DNA from: Oscillospiraceae bacterium
GTDB lineage: Bacteria; Bacillota; Clostridia; Oscillospirales; Oscillospiraceae
DNA length: 64,000 nucleotides
Reading direction: 5' to 3'
NCBI GenBank assembly: GCA_022792945.1
Contig: JAAWBZ010000077.1
Coordinates: forward strand, 1 to 64,000
Below are positions 16,707-24,652 of this stretch, one piece after another; positions within the stretch are counted from its first letter, which is position 1; each line of letters begins with the position of its first letter. The notes under the pieces were generated by a model. That model worked only from the letters and a program-made list of their open reading frames with translations. It ran no database searches and was not told where the DNA came from. Position numbers and translations under genes: made by a program.

Positions 16707-17417
16707 GTGGAACATTTTGCCTGCGGCATTGAGCTGGAAGCCAGCGGTGGCTTTCCCGTGACTACGGATACGCTGCTGCTGGCCGATTTTGTGCGCCTGC
16801 GCGCAGACGAGGAGGTCTGCGACCTGGGGTGCGGCAGCGGTGCGCTGGGGCTGCTGCTGTGCGGACGGGACGCGGCCTGCCGGGTCACCGGCGTGGAGCT
16901 GGAGGCGGACGCCTGCGCCGCCGCGGTGCGGAACATCGCGCGCAACAGTCTGGCGGACCGCTTTGCACTGATCCCCGGCGATCTGCGGGAAATTCGCACG
17001 CTCCTGCCGCAGCACCGCTTCACCCACGTTGTCTCCAACCCGCCTTACTTCCCCGCCACTGTCCCCGCCGCGCCGGAGGCGCGCCGGGCTGCGGCCCGGT
17101 CGGAGCAGACCTGTACACTGGAGCAGCTGTGCGCGGCGGCGGCGTGGCTTTTGAAGGACGGCGGGCGGTTCTCCCTGGTCTACCGGCCCGAGCGGCTGTG
17201 CGACCTTTTCTGCACCCTGCGCGCGCGCCGCCTGGAGCCGAAGCGCCTGCGCCTCGTCCGCCACAGGCCGGACGCTGCGGCCAGCCTGGCCCTGCTGGAG
17301 GCCCGGGCCGGAGGCGGCGCCGGGCTGGACTGCGGGCCGGAGCTGGTGCTCTCAGACCGGCAGGGGCGGCCCTCGGCGGAGTTCCGCCGCATCTATCATC
17401 TGGAAGGAGGCGCCTGA
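16707..17417 (+). CDS. tRNA1(Val) (adenine37-N6)-methyltransferase-like protein (TrmN6 family)
   Basis: 236 aa SAM-dependent methyltransferase. SAM motif CDLGCGSGALGLLL and catalytic NPPY motif (VVSNPPYFP) identify an adenine-N6/small-domain MTase of the TrmN6/YfiC group. The start was placed at GTG (VEHFACGIELEASGG) with GGGGAGAAA before it, because the longer ORF runs back through the ferredoxin terminator. It sits directly before rsmI (TGA-ATG adjacent), the same order as yabB...rsmI in Bacillus. The exact tRNA substrate is inferred from family only. Confidence 0.87.
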   Translation: MEHFACGIELEASGGFPVTTDTLLLADFVRLRADEEVCDLGCGSGALGLLLCGRDAACRVTGVELEADACAAAVRNIARNSLADRFALIPGDLREIRTLLPQHRFTHVVSNPPYFPATVPAAPEARRAAARSEQTCTLEQLCAAAAWLLKDGGRFSLVYRPERLCDLFCTLRARRLEPKRLRLVRHRPDAAASLALLEARAGGGAGLDCGPELVLSDRQGRPSAEFRRIYHLEGGA

Positions 17418-18254
17418 ATGCCCGGAATCCTCTATCTGGTCCCCACCCCTATCGGCAACCTGGGCGACATCTCGGACCGCGTCCGCCAGACCCTGGCGGA
17501 CGCCGACTTCATCGCCGCCGAGGACACCCGGGTCTCCCGGAAGCTGCTGAACCATCTGGCGCTGAAAAAGCCACTGGTCAGCTACTACGAGCACAACCGC
17601 GCCGAGAGCGGCCCGAAAATTTTAGAGCGCCTGCTGGCCGGCGAGGTCTGCGCCCTGGTCACCGACGCCGGAACGCCGGCCATCTCCGACCCCGGCGAGG
17701 ACTTGGTGGCCCTGTGCGCTCAGGCGGGCGTGCCAGTCTGCGCCATCCCGGGGCCGTGCGCCGCCGTCACGGCTCTGGCTGTCTCGGGCCTGCCCACGGG
17801 ACGCTTTACCTTTGAGGGCTTCCTCTCCGTCAACAAGCGCAGCCGGCGGGAGCATCTGGCGTCGCTGCAAAACGAGCGGCGGACCATGGTCTTCTACGAA
17901 GCTCCCCACAAGCTGTGCGCCACCCTCCGCGACCTGTCCGCCGCCTTCGGCCCGGACCGGCGGATTGCCCTGTGCCGGGAGCTGAGCAAGCTCCACGAGG
18001 AGGTGCTCCGCATGACCCTCGGCGAGGCGGAGGCCTATTACGCCGCCCGGCCGCCCCGGGGCGAATACGTCCTGGTCCTCGCCGGCGCGCCCGCGGCGGA
18101 GGTGCCGACCCCCACCCTGGACGCCGCCCTGGCCCGCGCCGCCGCGCTGATGGAGGCCGGCCTCCGCCGCAAGGACGCCGTCCGCCAGGCCGCCCAGGAG
18201 TGCGGCGTCCCGCGGAACGCCCTCTATGAGGCATCGTTAAAGGAATCGGATTGA
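17418..18254 (+). CDS. rsmI: 16S rRNA (cytidine1402-2'-O)-methyltransferase RsmI
   Basis: 278 aa tetrapyrrole-methylase-fold enzyme. N-terminal LYLVPTPIGNLGDISDR, AEDTRVSRKLLNHL, VTDAGTPAISDPGEDLV, and AIPGPCAAVTALAVSGLPT are diagnostic. It 2'-O-methylates C1402 in the decoding centre of 16S rRNA. It is translationally coupled to the preceding methyltransferase, with no gap between stop and start. RBS AAAGGAGG lies inside the end of that gene. A strong terminator follows. Confidence 0.96.
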   Translation: MPGILYLVPTPIGNLGDISDRVRQTLADADFIAAEDTRVSRKLLNHLALKKPLVSYYEHNRAESGPKILERLLAGEVCALVTDAGTPAISDPGEDLVALCAQAGVPVCAIPGPCAAVTALAVSGLPTGRFTFEGFLSVNKRSRREHLASLQNERRTMVFYEAPHKLCATLRDLSAAFGPDRRIALCRELSKLHEEVLRMTLGEAEAYYAARPPRGEYVLVLAGAPAAEVPTPTLDAALARAAALMEAGLRRKDAVRQAAQECGVPRNALYEASLKESD

Positions 18255-18290
18255 GAGACAGCCTGCCGGGACGGCAGGCTGTCTCATTTT
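18255..18290 (+). terminator. rsmI terminator
   Basis: GAGACAGCCTGCCG / CGGCAGGCTGTCTC followed by ATTTTG. The stem overlaps the 3' end of the small minus-strand gene. Confidence 0.8.
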
Positions 18291-18460
18291 GACTCAACGT
18301 CGTCCGCCGCGCTGGCCAGCAGGGCCGCGCCCACACCGGCCAGTACCAGACCGCACAGACCAAAGCCGACGGCGCGGCTCGTCCCGCCGGTCAGGCCGGC
18401 CGCGCAGACCAGCAGGCTCGCCAGCAGCAGCGCACATCCTATCATTGTCCGAACTTTCAT
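18284..18460 (-). CDS. Small membrane protein, unknown
   Basis: 58 aa, below the ORF-track cutoff. It reads MKVRTMIGCALLLASLLVCA... with two hydrophobic helices (about residues 5-22 and 30-50) and an acidic end DDVESK. RBS GGAGAG lies 6 bases before ATG. It is divergent from an RHH protein across an AT-rich gap. No family recognised; the RBS, helices and composition support a real gene. Confidence 0.5.
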   Translation of the reverse strand: MKVRTMIGCALLLASLLVCAAGLTGGTSRAVGFGLCGLVLAGVGAALLASAADDVESK

Positions 18461-18589
18461 GGTTCACTCTCCGTTTTTCCACTTTTTTCTATCTGTATAT
18501 TCGTTATATTCAAATAATAATATTAAATATCGAATACATACAAATGATAACATATAGAATACAATGGTGTCAAGAAGGGGGCGGAGAAA

Positions 18590-18760
18590 ATGACCTATTT
18601 TACGCCGCAAAAGCCCGACAAGGACGTGATCTCCATCCGCCTGCCGTCGGAGCTGCTGCGGGCCATTGATGAAAACGCAGCCAAGTCCGACATCAGCCGG
18701 AACGAGTTCATCAACCAGTGCATCGTCTTTGCCATGCAGCACCTGAAGAGCCAGGAATAG
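18590..18760 (+). CDS. Ribbon-helix-helix (CopG-like) DNA-binding protein
   Basis: 56 aa, too short for the ORF track. The sequence DVISIRLPSELLRAIDENAAKSDISRNE has the beta-strand plus two-helix layout of RHH regulators, ending FINQCIVFAMQHLK. RBS GGGGGCGGAGAAA precedes ATG. The 120 bp upstream are unusually AT-rich, consistent with a promoter region. No toxin partner follows (terminator then yebC on the other strand), so it is not an obvious antitoxin. Targets unknown; it may regulate itself and the divergent membrane peptide. Confidence 0.75.
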   Translation: MTYFTPQKPDKDVISIRLPSELLRAIDENAAKSDISRNEFINQCIVFAMQHLKSQE

Positions 18761-18761
18761 C

Positions 18762-18797
18762 AAAAACGCCGCTTTCCCACGGGAAAGCGGCGTTTTT
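18762..18797. terminator. Bidirectional terminator
   Basis: AAAAACGCCGCTTTCCC ACG GGAAAGCGGCGTTTTTT between the RHH gene (+) and yebC (-). Confidence 0.9.
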
Positions 18798-18801
18798 TCC
18801 G

Positions 18802-19536
18802 TTAATCGTTGTCCCAGTTGTGCCAGACGTTCTGGACGTCGTCGTCGTCCTCCATCATGTCCAGGAGCTTCTCCATGTTCTTGATGTCGTCCTCTTTTTC
18901 TAATTTCTGGTAGTTCTGCGGCACCATCTCCACCTGCGCCGAAACGAAGGTGTAGCCCTTGGCGCCCAGGGCGTCAGCCACGGCGTTGAAATCGTCGGGG
19001 GCGGTGGTGATCTCAAAGACCTCGCCCTGGTTGGAGAAGTCCTCCGCGCCGGCGTCCAGCGCGTCCATCATCACCGTGTCCTCCTCCAGCTCCTCATCCT
19101 CGTTGCTGATGACGAACACGCCCTTTTTGTCGAAGCTCCAGGCCACACAGCCGGAAGCCCCCAGGTTTCCGCCATATTTGTCGAAATAGTGGCGCATATT
19201 GGCCGCGGTGCGGTTGCGGCTGTCGGTCATGGCCTCCACGATCACCGCCACGCCGCTGGGGCCGTAGCCCTCGTAGGTGATGGTCTCATAGTTGTCGGCA
19301 TTGCCCGCGCCGGAGGCGCGCTCCAGCACGCGCTTGATGTTGTCATTGGGCATATTGGCGGCTTTCGCCTTAGTAATGACGGTAGCCAGACGGGAGTTGT
19401 TGGCCGGGTCGGCGCTGCCGCCCTCCTTGACCGCAACGATCATCTCCTTGGAGATCTTGGTGAACGCCTGGGCGCGCTTGGCGTCCTGCGCGCCCTTGGT
19501 CTTTTGAATGTTATGCCATTTGGAATGTCCGGACAT
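18802..19536 (-). CDS. yebC: YebC/PmpR/TACO1-family protein
   Basis: 244 aa. Starts MSGHSKWHNIQKTKGAQDAKR, the family hallmark. Also present are NMPNDNIKRVLERASG and YEGYGPSGVAVIVEAMTDSRNRT. Historically called a transcriptional regulator; recent work on the family points to a translation role at proline-rich stretches. Own promoter TTGTTT-17-TAAAAT and RBS GAAGGGAAG. Monocistronic, ending at the shared terminator. Confidence 0.95.
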   Translation of the reverse strand: MSGHSKWHNIQKTKGAQDAKRAQAFTKISKEMIVAVKEGGSADPANNSRLATVITKAKAANMPNDNIKRVLERASGAGNADNYETITYEGYGPSGVAVIVEAMTDSRNRTAANMRHYFDKYGGNLGASGCVAWSFDKKGVFVISNEDEELEEDTVMMDALDAGAEDFSNQGEVFEITTAPDDFNAVADALGAKGYTFVSAQVEMVPQNYQKLEKEDDIKNMEKLLDMMEDDDDVQNVWHNWDND

Positions 19537-19572
19537 TGGTATCTTCCCTTCTCACAGAAATCCTATTGCTTG

Positions 19573-19601
19573 ATTTTATCACATCCGCCAGCGGAAAACA
19601 A
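19573..19601 (-). promoter_or_regulatory. yebC promoter
   Basis: Minus strand TTGTTT, 17 bp, TAAAAT, about 37 bp upstream of the start codon. Confidence 0.55.
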
Positions 19602-19608
19602 CTCCAAA

Positions 19609-20400
19609 TTATGCGAATTTCACCACGTCCGCGTGGATTTTGGACAGCAGGACCTCCACATCCGGGAACATCTCAGCCAGATACGCCGCCAGGGACGGGC
19701 AGACCACGTTCTCCGTGGGAAAGTGACCGGCGTCGATGAGGCTGACGCCCAGGGCCTGGGCGTCGGCAAACTGGTTATACTTGACATCCGCGGTCACAAA
19801 GGTGTCGCACCCCAGGCGCACCGCATCCGCCAGCATATCGCCGCAGGCGCCGCCGCCCACGGCCACGCGGCGGACCTCCCTGCCGCCGTCCGCATAGCGG
19901 AGGCCGCCGCAGCCCAGCGCCGCCTTGACCCGCGCCAGAAAATCCGGCAGCGGACAGGGCACCGTCACGCCGGCGCGGCCGATGCCGTAGGCTCTCCCCT
20001 GTCCGTCGGTCCCGGCGGGGGCCAGGACCTCCAGGTCCGTGAGGCCCAGGGCCTTGGCCAGACAGTCGTTGACGCCGCCGGGGGCGGAATCCAGATTTGT
20101 ATGGAGGTTCACCGCGGCGATACCGCTCTCGATCAGCGTCAGCAGTGAACGGCCCACAACGTCGCCGTCCTGCACTGACTTGCGCGCGGAGAAGATCAGC
20201 GGGTGGTGCGTCACCAGCAGCTCCGCGCCCACGGCCTTCGCCTCCTCGATGACCGCCGGAAACGGGTCCAGAGCCACCAGGATGCGCCGGACCTCCCGGC
20301 CTGCGCGGCCGCAGAGCAGGCCCACGTTGTCCCAGTCCTCCTGCATGTCCGCCGGGGCCAGCTCAAAGAGCGCCCTCATGATCTCGGATACGGTTCTCAA
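19609..20400 (-). CDS. Nif3-like dinuclear-metal hexameric protein (YqfO/DUF34)
   Basis: 263 aa, the short form without the inserted PII-like domain. Metal-binding motifs: LVTHHPLIF (His pair), VNLHTNLDSAPGGVNDCLA, and a C-terminal VSLIDAGHFPTEN. The family is universal and has been linked to GTP cyclohydrolase I type 2 activity, but the physiological role is unsettled. The start is TTG with GGGAG 5 bases before it, inside the trmK 3' end (38-nt overlap). The trmK-nif3 pairing is conserved in Firmicutes. Confidence 0.92.
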   Translation of the reverse strand: MRTVSEIMRALFELAPADMQEDWDNVGLLCGRAGREVRRILVALDPFPAVIEEAKAVGAELLVTHHPLIFSARKSVQDGDVVGRSLLTLIESGIAAVNLHTNLDSAPGGVNDCLAKALGLTDLEVLAPAGTDGQGRAYGIGRAGVTVPCPLPDFLARVKAALGCGGLRYADGGREVRRVAVGGGACGDMLADAVRLGCDTFVTADVKYNQFADAQALGVSLIDAGHFPTENVVCPSLAAYLAEMFPDVEVLLSKIHADVVKFA

Positions 20401-21085
20401 ATTGCTCCCTCATTTCTAAAACTTCCCGCAGGGCCGTCTCGTAGTACGCCAGCCGCCCGGTGCCGCGTCTGGCCCGGGCGATGCCCTCCACCGCCCGGGC
20501 AATCCCGGCGGTCACCCGGTCCAGATAATCCCGGACCAGCGCCGCCTCGCCCTCTAAAATCTGCGGCGAGACGTACTGCGCCCCGGGCGAGACCGGCACG
20601 CCGCCGCCATAGCGCGCCTCCATGGCGGTATAGAGAAAGCCGCCGCAACGCACCAGCGGCTCGCGCACGATGGAAAAGCCGTTTTCCCCCAGCCACCGCC
20701 GCAGGTCGTTGCCCGAGGACTGCGGCTGGAGCACCAGCGTCACCCGCGGGTCGCGCACCCAGCGGCACTGGGCCAGAATGCCGGCGATGGCGTCGCCGCC
20801 CATGCCGGCACAGACCACCGTGTCCGCCTCCCCGGCGCAGACAGACCGCAGACCGTCGCACACCAGAAAGCGCATCCGATCCGTGACACCGAAGCGGGCC
20901 GCGTTGGCCCTGGCCCGCGCCAAGGGGCTTGGCCGCAGGTCCAGGGCCGTCACAAAGGACGCGCGGTCCTCCTTGAGCAGGTAAATCCCTAAGTACCCGT
21001 GGTCGCAGCCCACATCCGCCATCCTGGCCCCCGGCGGCACCAGGGCGGCGCAGCACAGGAGGCGGTTGGAAATTGGAATCTTCAT
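20363..21085 (-). CDS. trmK: tRNA (adenine22-N1)-methyltransferase TrmK
   Basis: 240 aa. N-terminal ISNRLLCCAALVPPG, SAM motif MADVGCDHGYLGIYL, ALDLRPSPLARA, CDGLRSV, VCAGMGGDAIAGIL and LQPQSSGNDLRRWL match TrmK. A C-terminal coiled-coil (about 180-235) follows, as in B. subtilis YqfN. It methylates N1 of A22 in bacterial tRNAs. The 489-aa ORF in the track runs far upstream through another gene; the ATG with GTGGGGACG upstream is used here. It probably forms an operon with nif3. Confidence 0.92.
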   Translation of the reverse strand: MKIPISNRLLCCAALVPPGARMADVGCDHGYLGIYLLKEDRASFVTALDLRPSPLARARANAARFGVTDRMRFLVCDGLRSVCAGEADTVVCAGMGGDAIAGILAQCRWVRDPRVTLVLQPQSSGNDLRRWLGENGFSIVREPLVRCGGFLYTAMEARYGGGVPVSPGAQYVSPQILEGEAALVRDYLDRVTAGIARAVEGIARARRGTGRLAYYETALREVLEMREQFENRIRDHEGAL

Positions 21086-21097
21086 ACGTCCCCACCG

Positions 21098-21125
21098 CAA
21101 AAAGGAGGCGTCCGCCTCCTTTTCC
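21098..21125 (-). terminator. Terminator after DUF1858 gene
   Basis: GGAAAAGGAGGCGGA/TCCGCCTCC-type hairpin with TTTTT tail on the minus strand. It lies between the DUF1858 stop and trmK. Confidence 0.75.
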
Positions 21126-21132
21126 GCGCAGC

Positions 21133-21348
21133 TTATTTTGCGGCTTCGCCGGCCTCCAGGAAGCGGTTGACCTGCTCCAGGAAGCCGTCGGCGTCGATAC
21201 CGTGGACCATGCAGGCCTCCTCCACCGTCTCGCCGCGGGAGGACGGGCAGCCCAGGCAGTGCATACCGATGGACAGGAAGAGCGGCGCGGTCTCCGGCGC
21301 GATGTCCAGGATGTCTCCGATGATGGTTTCTTTTGTGATCTTCGCCAT
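21133..21348 (-). CDS. DUF1858 redox-disulfide domain protein
   Basis: 71 aa. Typical start KITKETIIGDILDIAPETAPLFLSIGMHCLGCPSS. The CxxC (HCLGCPSS) is the hybrid-cluster-protein-associated redox-disulfide motif. Likely a small thiol or Fe-S related protein in anaerobes; the reaction is unknown. RBS AGGAGG is 8 bases from ATG. Promoter and terminator make it monocistronic. Confidence 0.92.
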   Translation of the reverse strand: MAKITKETIIGDILDIAPETAPLFLSIGMHCLGCPSSRGETVEEACMVHGIDADGFLEQVNRFLEAGEAAK

Positions 21349-21388
21349 AACAAGGGCCTCCTATAAATTGTAGTTCTATTTCACCCTT

Positions 21389-21417
21389 ATTATATGGGCA
21401 TTCTTCAAAAAAATCAA
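21389..21417 (-). promoter_or_regulatory. Promoter of DUF1858 gene
   Basis: Minus strand TTGATT, 17 bp, TATAAT. Confidence 0.65.
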
Positions 21418-21501
21418 TCACAATTCTCGGAAAACCGCGCATTTTCTCTCGTCCGCGCCCTGCCCGCGGGCCTGAGAATTTTTTCCACGTTCTGATTTTG
21501 G

Positions 21502-21529
21502 GTATCAAAAAATTTCCCCGGGAAATACT
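21502..21529 (+). promoter_or_regulatory. Candidate sigma-F/sigma-G promoter of sigG
   Basis: GTATC (21502-21506), 14 bp, GGAAATACT (21521-21529). The -10 matches the forespore consensus GGnnAnAnT exactly and the -35 matches 4 of 5 positions of GYWTA. It lies 32 bp before the sigG ATG. No sigma-A-like pair is as good in this gap. Confidence 0.5.
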
Positions 21530-21560
21530 GACAGAAAGAATTTCTCGGAGGTAGCGTTGG

Positions 21561-22340
21561 ATGCAGGGGAAAGTGGAGATCTGCGGCGTCAACACCGCAA
21601 AGCTCAAGACCTTGAAAAACGATGAGATGGTGGAGCTGCTGCGCCGCAGCAAGCAGGGCGACGAGCAGGCGCGCCAGCGCCTGGTAGAGGGCAACCTCCG
21701 GCTGGTGCTGTCGGTCATCCAGAAGTTCATCGGCCGGGGCGAGAATCCCGACGACCTCTTCCAGGTGGGGTGCATCGGCCTGCTCAAGGCCATCGCCAAC
21801 TTCGACGAGACCAAGCTGGTGCGCTTTTCCACCTACGGCGTTCCCATGATCGCCGGCGAGATCCGCCGGTACCTCCGGGACAACAGCACCATCCGCGTCA
21901 GCCGCTCCGTCCGCGACACAGCCTATAAGATCCTGCAGTGCAAGGAGCAGATGATCTCCGAAAACAGCCGCGAGCCCTCCCTGGAGGAGATCGCCAAGCG
22001 CCTGGCGCTGCCGCTGGAGGACGTGGTTTACGCCATGGACGCCATCTCCCTGCCCGTGTCGCTCTACGAGCCGGTCTACTCCGACGGCGGCGACCCGCTG
22101 ACGGTGATGGACCAGGTGCGCGACGAGAAGAACACCGACGAGCACTGGGTGGAGCGCATCGCCCTGCGGGAGGCCATCGGCCAGCTGAGCCCCCGGGAAA
22201 AGCACATCCTGGCCCTCCGCTTCTTCGACGGCAAAACCCAGATGGAGGTGGCCGGCGAGGTGGGCATCAGCCAGGCCCAGGTCTCGCGCCTGGAGAAAAA
22301 CGCCATCAGCTCCATCCGCAGGGCCATCAGCGTGCCCTAG
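21561..22340 (+). CDS. sigG: RNA polymerase sporulation sigma factor SigG
   Basis: 259 aa. The start KVEICGVNTAKLKTL is the N-terminal signature of sigma-G. Region 2 (EGNLRLVLSVIQKF...DLFQVGCIGLLKAI, FSTYGVPMIAGEIRRYLRDN) and region 4 (SPREKHILALRFFDGKTQMEVAGEVGISQAQVSRLE) are intact. It directs late forespore transcription (SASPs, gpr, germination genes). RBS GGAGGT is 8 bases before ATG. A forespore-type promoter precedes it. The gene is not next to spoIIGA-sigE, unlike Bacillus, but is followed by ylmC/ymxH. Confidence 0.96.
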   Translation: MQGKVEICGVNTAKLKTLKNDEMVELLRRSKQGDEQARQRLVEGNLRLVLSVIQKFIGRGENPDDLFQVGCIGLLKAIANFDETKLVRFSTYGVPMIAGEIRRYLRDNSTIRVSRSVRDTAYKILQCKEQMISENSREPSLEEIAKRLALPLEDVVYAMDAISLPVSLYEPVYSDGGDPLTVMDQVRDEKNTDEHWVERIALREAIGQLSPREKHILALRFFDGKTQMEVAGEVGISQAQVSRLEKNAISSIRRAISVP

Positions 22341-22405
22341 TTCTTTTTCCCCGCCGTCGGGAATACACTCTTGCCAGAGAGCTTTTCCGAAGGGTGGGAC
22401 GCGAT

Positions 22406-22687
22406 ATGCAGCAGCGGTTCAGCGACCTCAAGTGCAAGGAGATCATCAATATCTGCGACGGCGCCCGGCTGGGCTACGTCAGCGACCTGGAGCTGGAGCT
22501 GCCCGCCGGACGGGTGGCGGCGCTGATTGTGCCGGGACCCAACCGGTTCTTCGGCCTGTTCGGGCGGGAGTGCGACTACTGTATCCCCTGGCCGTGCATC
22601 AAGCGCATCGGCGAGGATATCATTCTGGTGGACGTCGCATTGGACCAGTGCCGCCTGCCAAAGGTCAAAAAAGGTTGGTTCTTTTAA
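22406..22687 (+). CDS. YlmC/YmxH family sporulation protein (PRC-barrel)
   Basis: 93 aa. MQQRFSDLKCKEIINICDGARLGYVSDLE and IPWPCIKRIGEDIILVD match the YlmC/YmxH PRC-barrel family, associated with sporulation. The start was chosen at the ATG after AAGGGTGGG; the 249-aa ORF in the track runs back through sigG in another frame. It lies 65 bp downstream of sigG on the same strand, so it is likely co-transcribed in the forespore. Molecular function unknown. Confidence 0.9.
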   Translation: MQQRFSDLKCKEIINICDGARLGYVSDLELELPAGRVAALIVPGPNRFFGLFGRECDYCIPWPCIKRIGEDIILVDVALDQCRLPKVKKGWFF

Positions 22688-22704
22688 AAAAGTGAAAATA
22701 GCTA

Positions 22705-22733
22705 TTGCTTTTCCAGCAAAAATCGAGTATAAT
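22705..22733 (+). promoter_or_regulatory. rpsB promoter
   Basis: TTGCTT, 17 bp, TATAAT. The start point would give an rpsB leader of about 125 nt. Confidence 0.65.
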
Positions 22734-22739
22734 CTTTCA

Positions 22740-22863
22740 GGATTGTGCCGCAGAGGCGCATCGACCACACACACCCGGAGATCTTCCTGTCCGGTGCCTG
22801 GCTTTCAGGTCACAGGAGGAGATGATCGGGGTGGCGGTAACAACTGAAGGAGGAAATAGCACT
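22740..22863 (+). promoter_or_regulatory. rpsB 5' leader, candidate autoregulatory region
   Basis: Non-coding leader between the rpsB promoter and start with short complementary segments (for example GGTGCCTGGC and CTTTCAGGTCACAGG). Long S2 leaders are often autoregulated by S2, but I cannot match a specific conserved motif here. Confidence 0.35.
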
Positions 22864-23598
<735 letters not shown>

Positions 23599-23608
23599 GC
23601 ACAAACCA

Positions 23609-23644
23609 GATGCCCGCCTGGATGGAGAAGGGCGGGCATCTTTT
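23609..23644 (+). terminator. Hairpin between rpsB and tsf (partial terminator)
   Basis: GATGCCCGCC / GGCGGGCATC followed by TTTT. The two genes normally share an operon, so this probably attenuates readthrough and sets the S2 to EF-Ts ratio. Confidence 0.7.
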
Positions 23645-23676
23645 ACAAAGGATATGGATATAGGAGGAAATATATT

Positions 23677-24603
23677 ATGGCTTTTACCGCACAGGATGTC
23701 AAAAAGCTTCGTGAAATGACCAACGTGGGCATGATGGACTGCAAGAAAGCGCTGACCGCCTCCGACGGCGACATGGACAAAGCCGTGGAGTGGCTCCGCG
23801 AGAAGGGCTTGGCCGCCGCCGCCAAGAAGTCCGGCCGCATCGCCGCCGAGGGCGTGGTCAACGCCGTGTCTGAGAACGGCATCGGCGCCATTGTGGAGAT
23901 CAACGCCGAGACCGACTTCGCGTCCAAGTCCGACAAGTTCATGGAGCTGGTCAGCGACGTGACCTCGGTCATTGTCAAGGACAACCCCGCCGATCTGGAC
24001 GCCCTGAAGGCCTGCAAGTACCCCGGCTCCGACCTGACCGTCGAGGCTACGCTGCCTGAAAAAATCTTGGTCATTGGCGAGAACATTCAGATTCGCCGCT
24101 TTGTCCGCTACGCCACTGGCGTCACCGTTCCCTACGTCCACATGGGCGGCCGCATCGGCGTGCTGGTCAACATGGAGGTCGAGGGCATCGACGCCGCGGC
24201 CGTGGCGGAGCTGGGCAAGGACCTGTGCATGCAGATCGCCTCCATGAACCCGGCGTTCCTGGACAAGTCCAACGTGGACCAGGCCACCCTGGATAAGGAG
24301 AAGGAAATCCAGATGGCCCTGATGGCCAACGACCCCAAGATGGCCAATAAGCCCGAGAAGGTCCGCGAGAGCATTGTCATGGGCAAGATGAACAAGTATT
24401 ACGAGGAAAACTGCCTCCTCCAGCAGGCTTTCGTCAAGGAGAACAAGGTCTCTGTGGAGCAGCACGTCGCCGCCGTCGCCAAGGAGCTGGGCGGAAAGAT
24501 CCAGGTCGTCAAGTTTGTCCGCTACGAGAAGGGCGAGGGCATCGAGAAGAAGGCCGATGACTTCGCCGCCGAGGTGGCCGCCGCCGCCGGCCTGACCAAG
24601 TAA
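23677..24603 (+). CDS. tsf: Elongation factor Ts
   Basis: 308 aa. N-terminal UBA-like domain VKKLREMTNVGMMDCKKALTASDGDMDKAVEWLREKG, core GAIVEINAETDFASKSDKF with the TDFV-type contact to EF-Tu, and a dimerisation region. EF-Ts exchanges GDP for GTP on EF-Tu. It lies 78 bp downstream of rpsB, with a hairpin between; no separate promoter is obvious. A bidirectional terminator follows. Confidence 0.98.
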   Translation: MAFTAQDVKKLREMTNVGMMDCKKALTASDGDMDKAVEWLREKGLAAAAKKSGRIAAEGVVNAVSENGIGAIVEINAETDFASKSDKFMELVSDVTSVIVKDNPADLDALKACKYPGSDLTVEATLPEKILVIGENIQIRRFVRYATGVTVPYVHMGGRIGVLVNMEVEGIDAAAVAELGKDLCMQIASMNPAFLDKSNVDQATLDKEKEIQMALMANDPKMANKPEKVRESIVMGKMNKYYEENCLLQQAFVKENKVSVEQHVAAVAKELGGKIQVVKFVRYEKGEGIEKKADDFAAEVAAAAGLTK

Positions 24604-24613
24604 ATCACCGCAT

Positions 24614-24647
24614 AAAAAGAACCGATGCTCGGCATCGGTTCTTTTTT
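24614..24647. terminator. Bidirectional terminator, tsf / arg operon
   Basis: AAAAAGAACCGATGC TCG GCATCGGTTCTTTTTT between the convergent tsf and argD genes. Confidence 0.9.
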
Positions 24648-24652
24648 ACACC

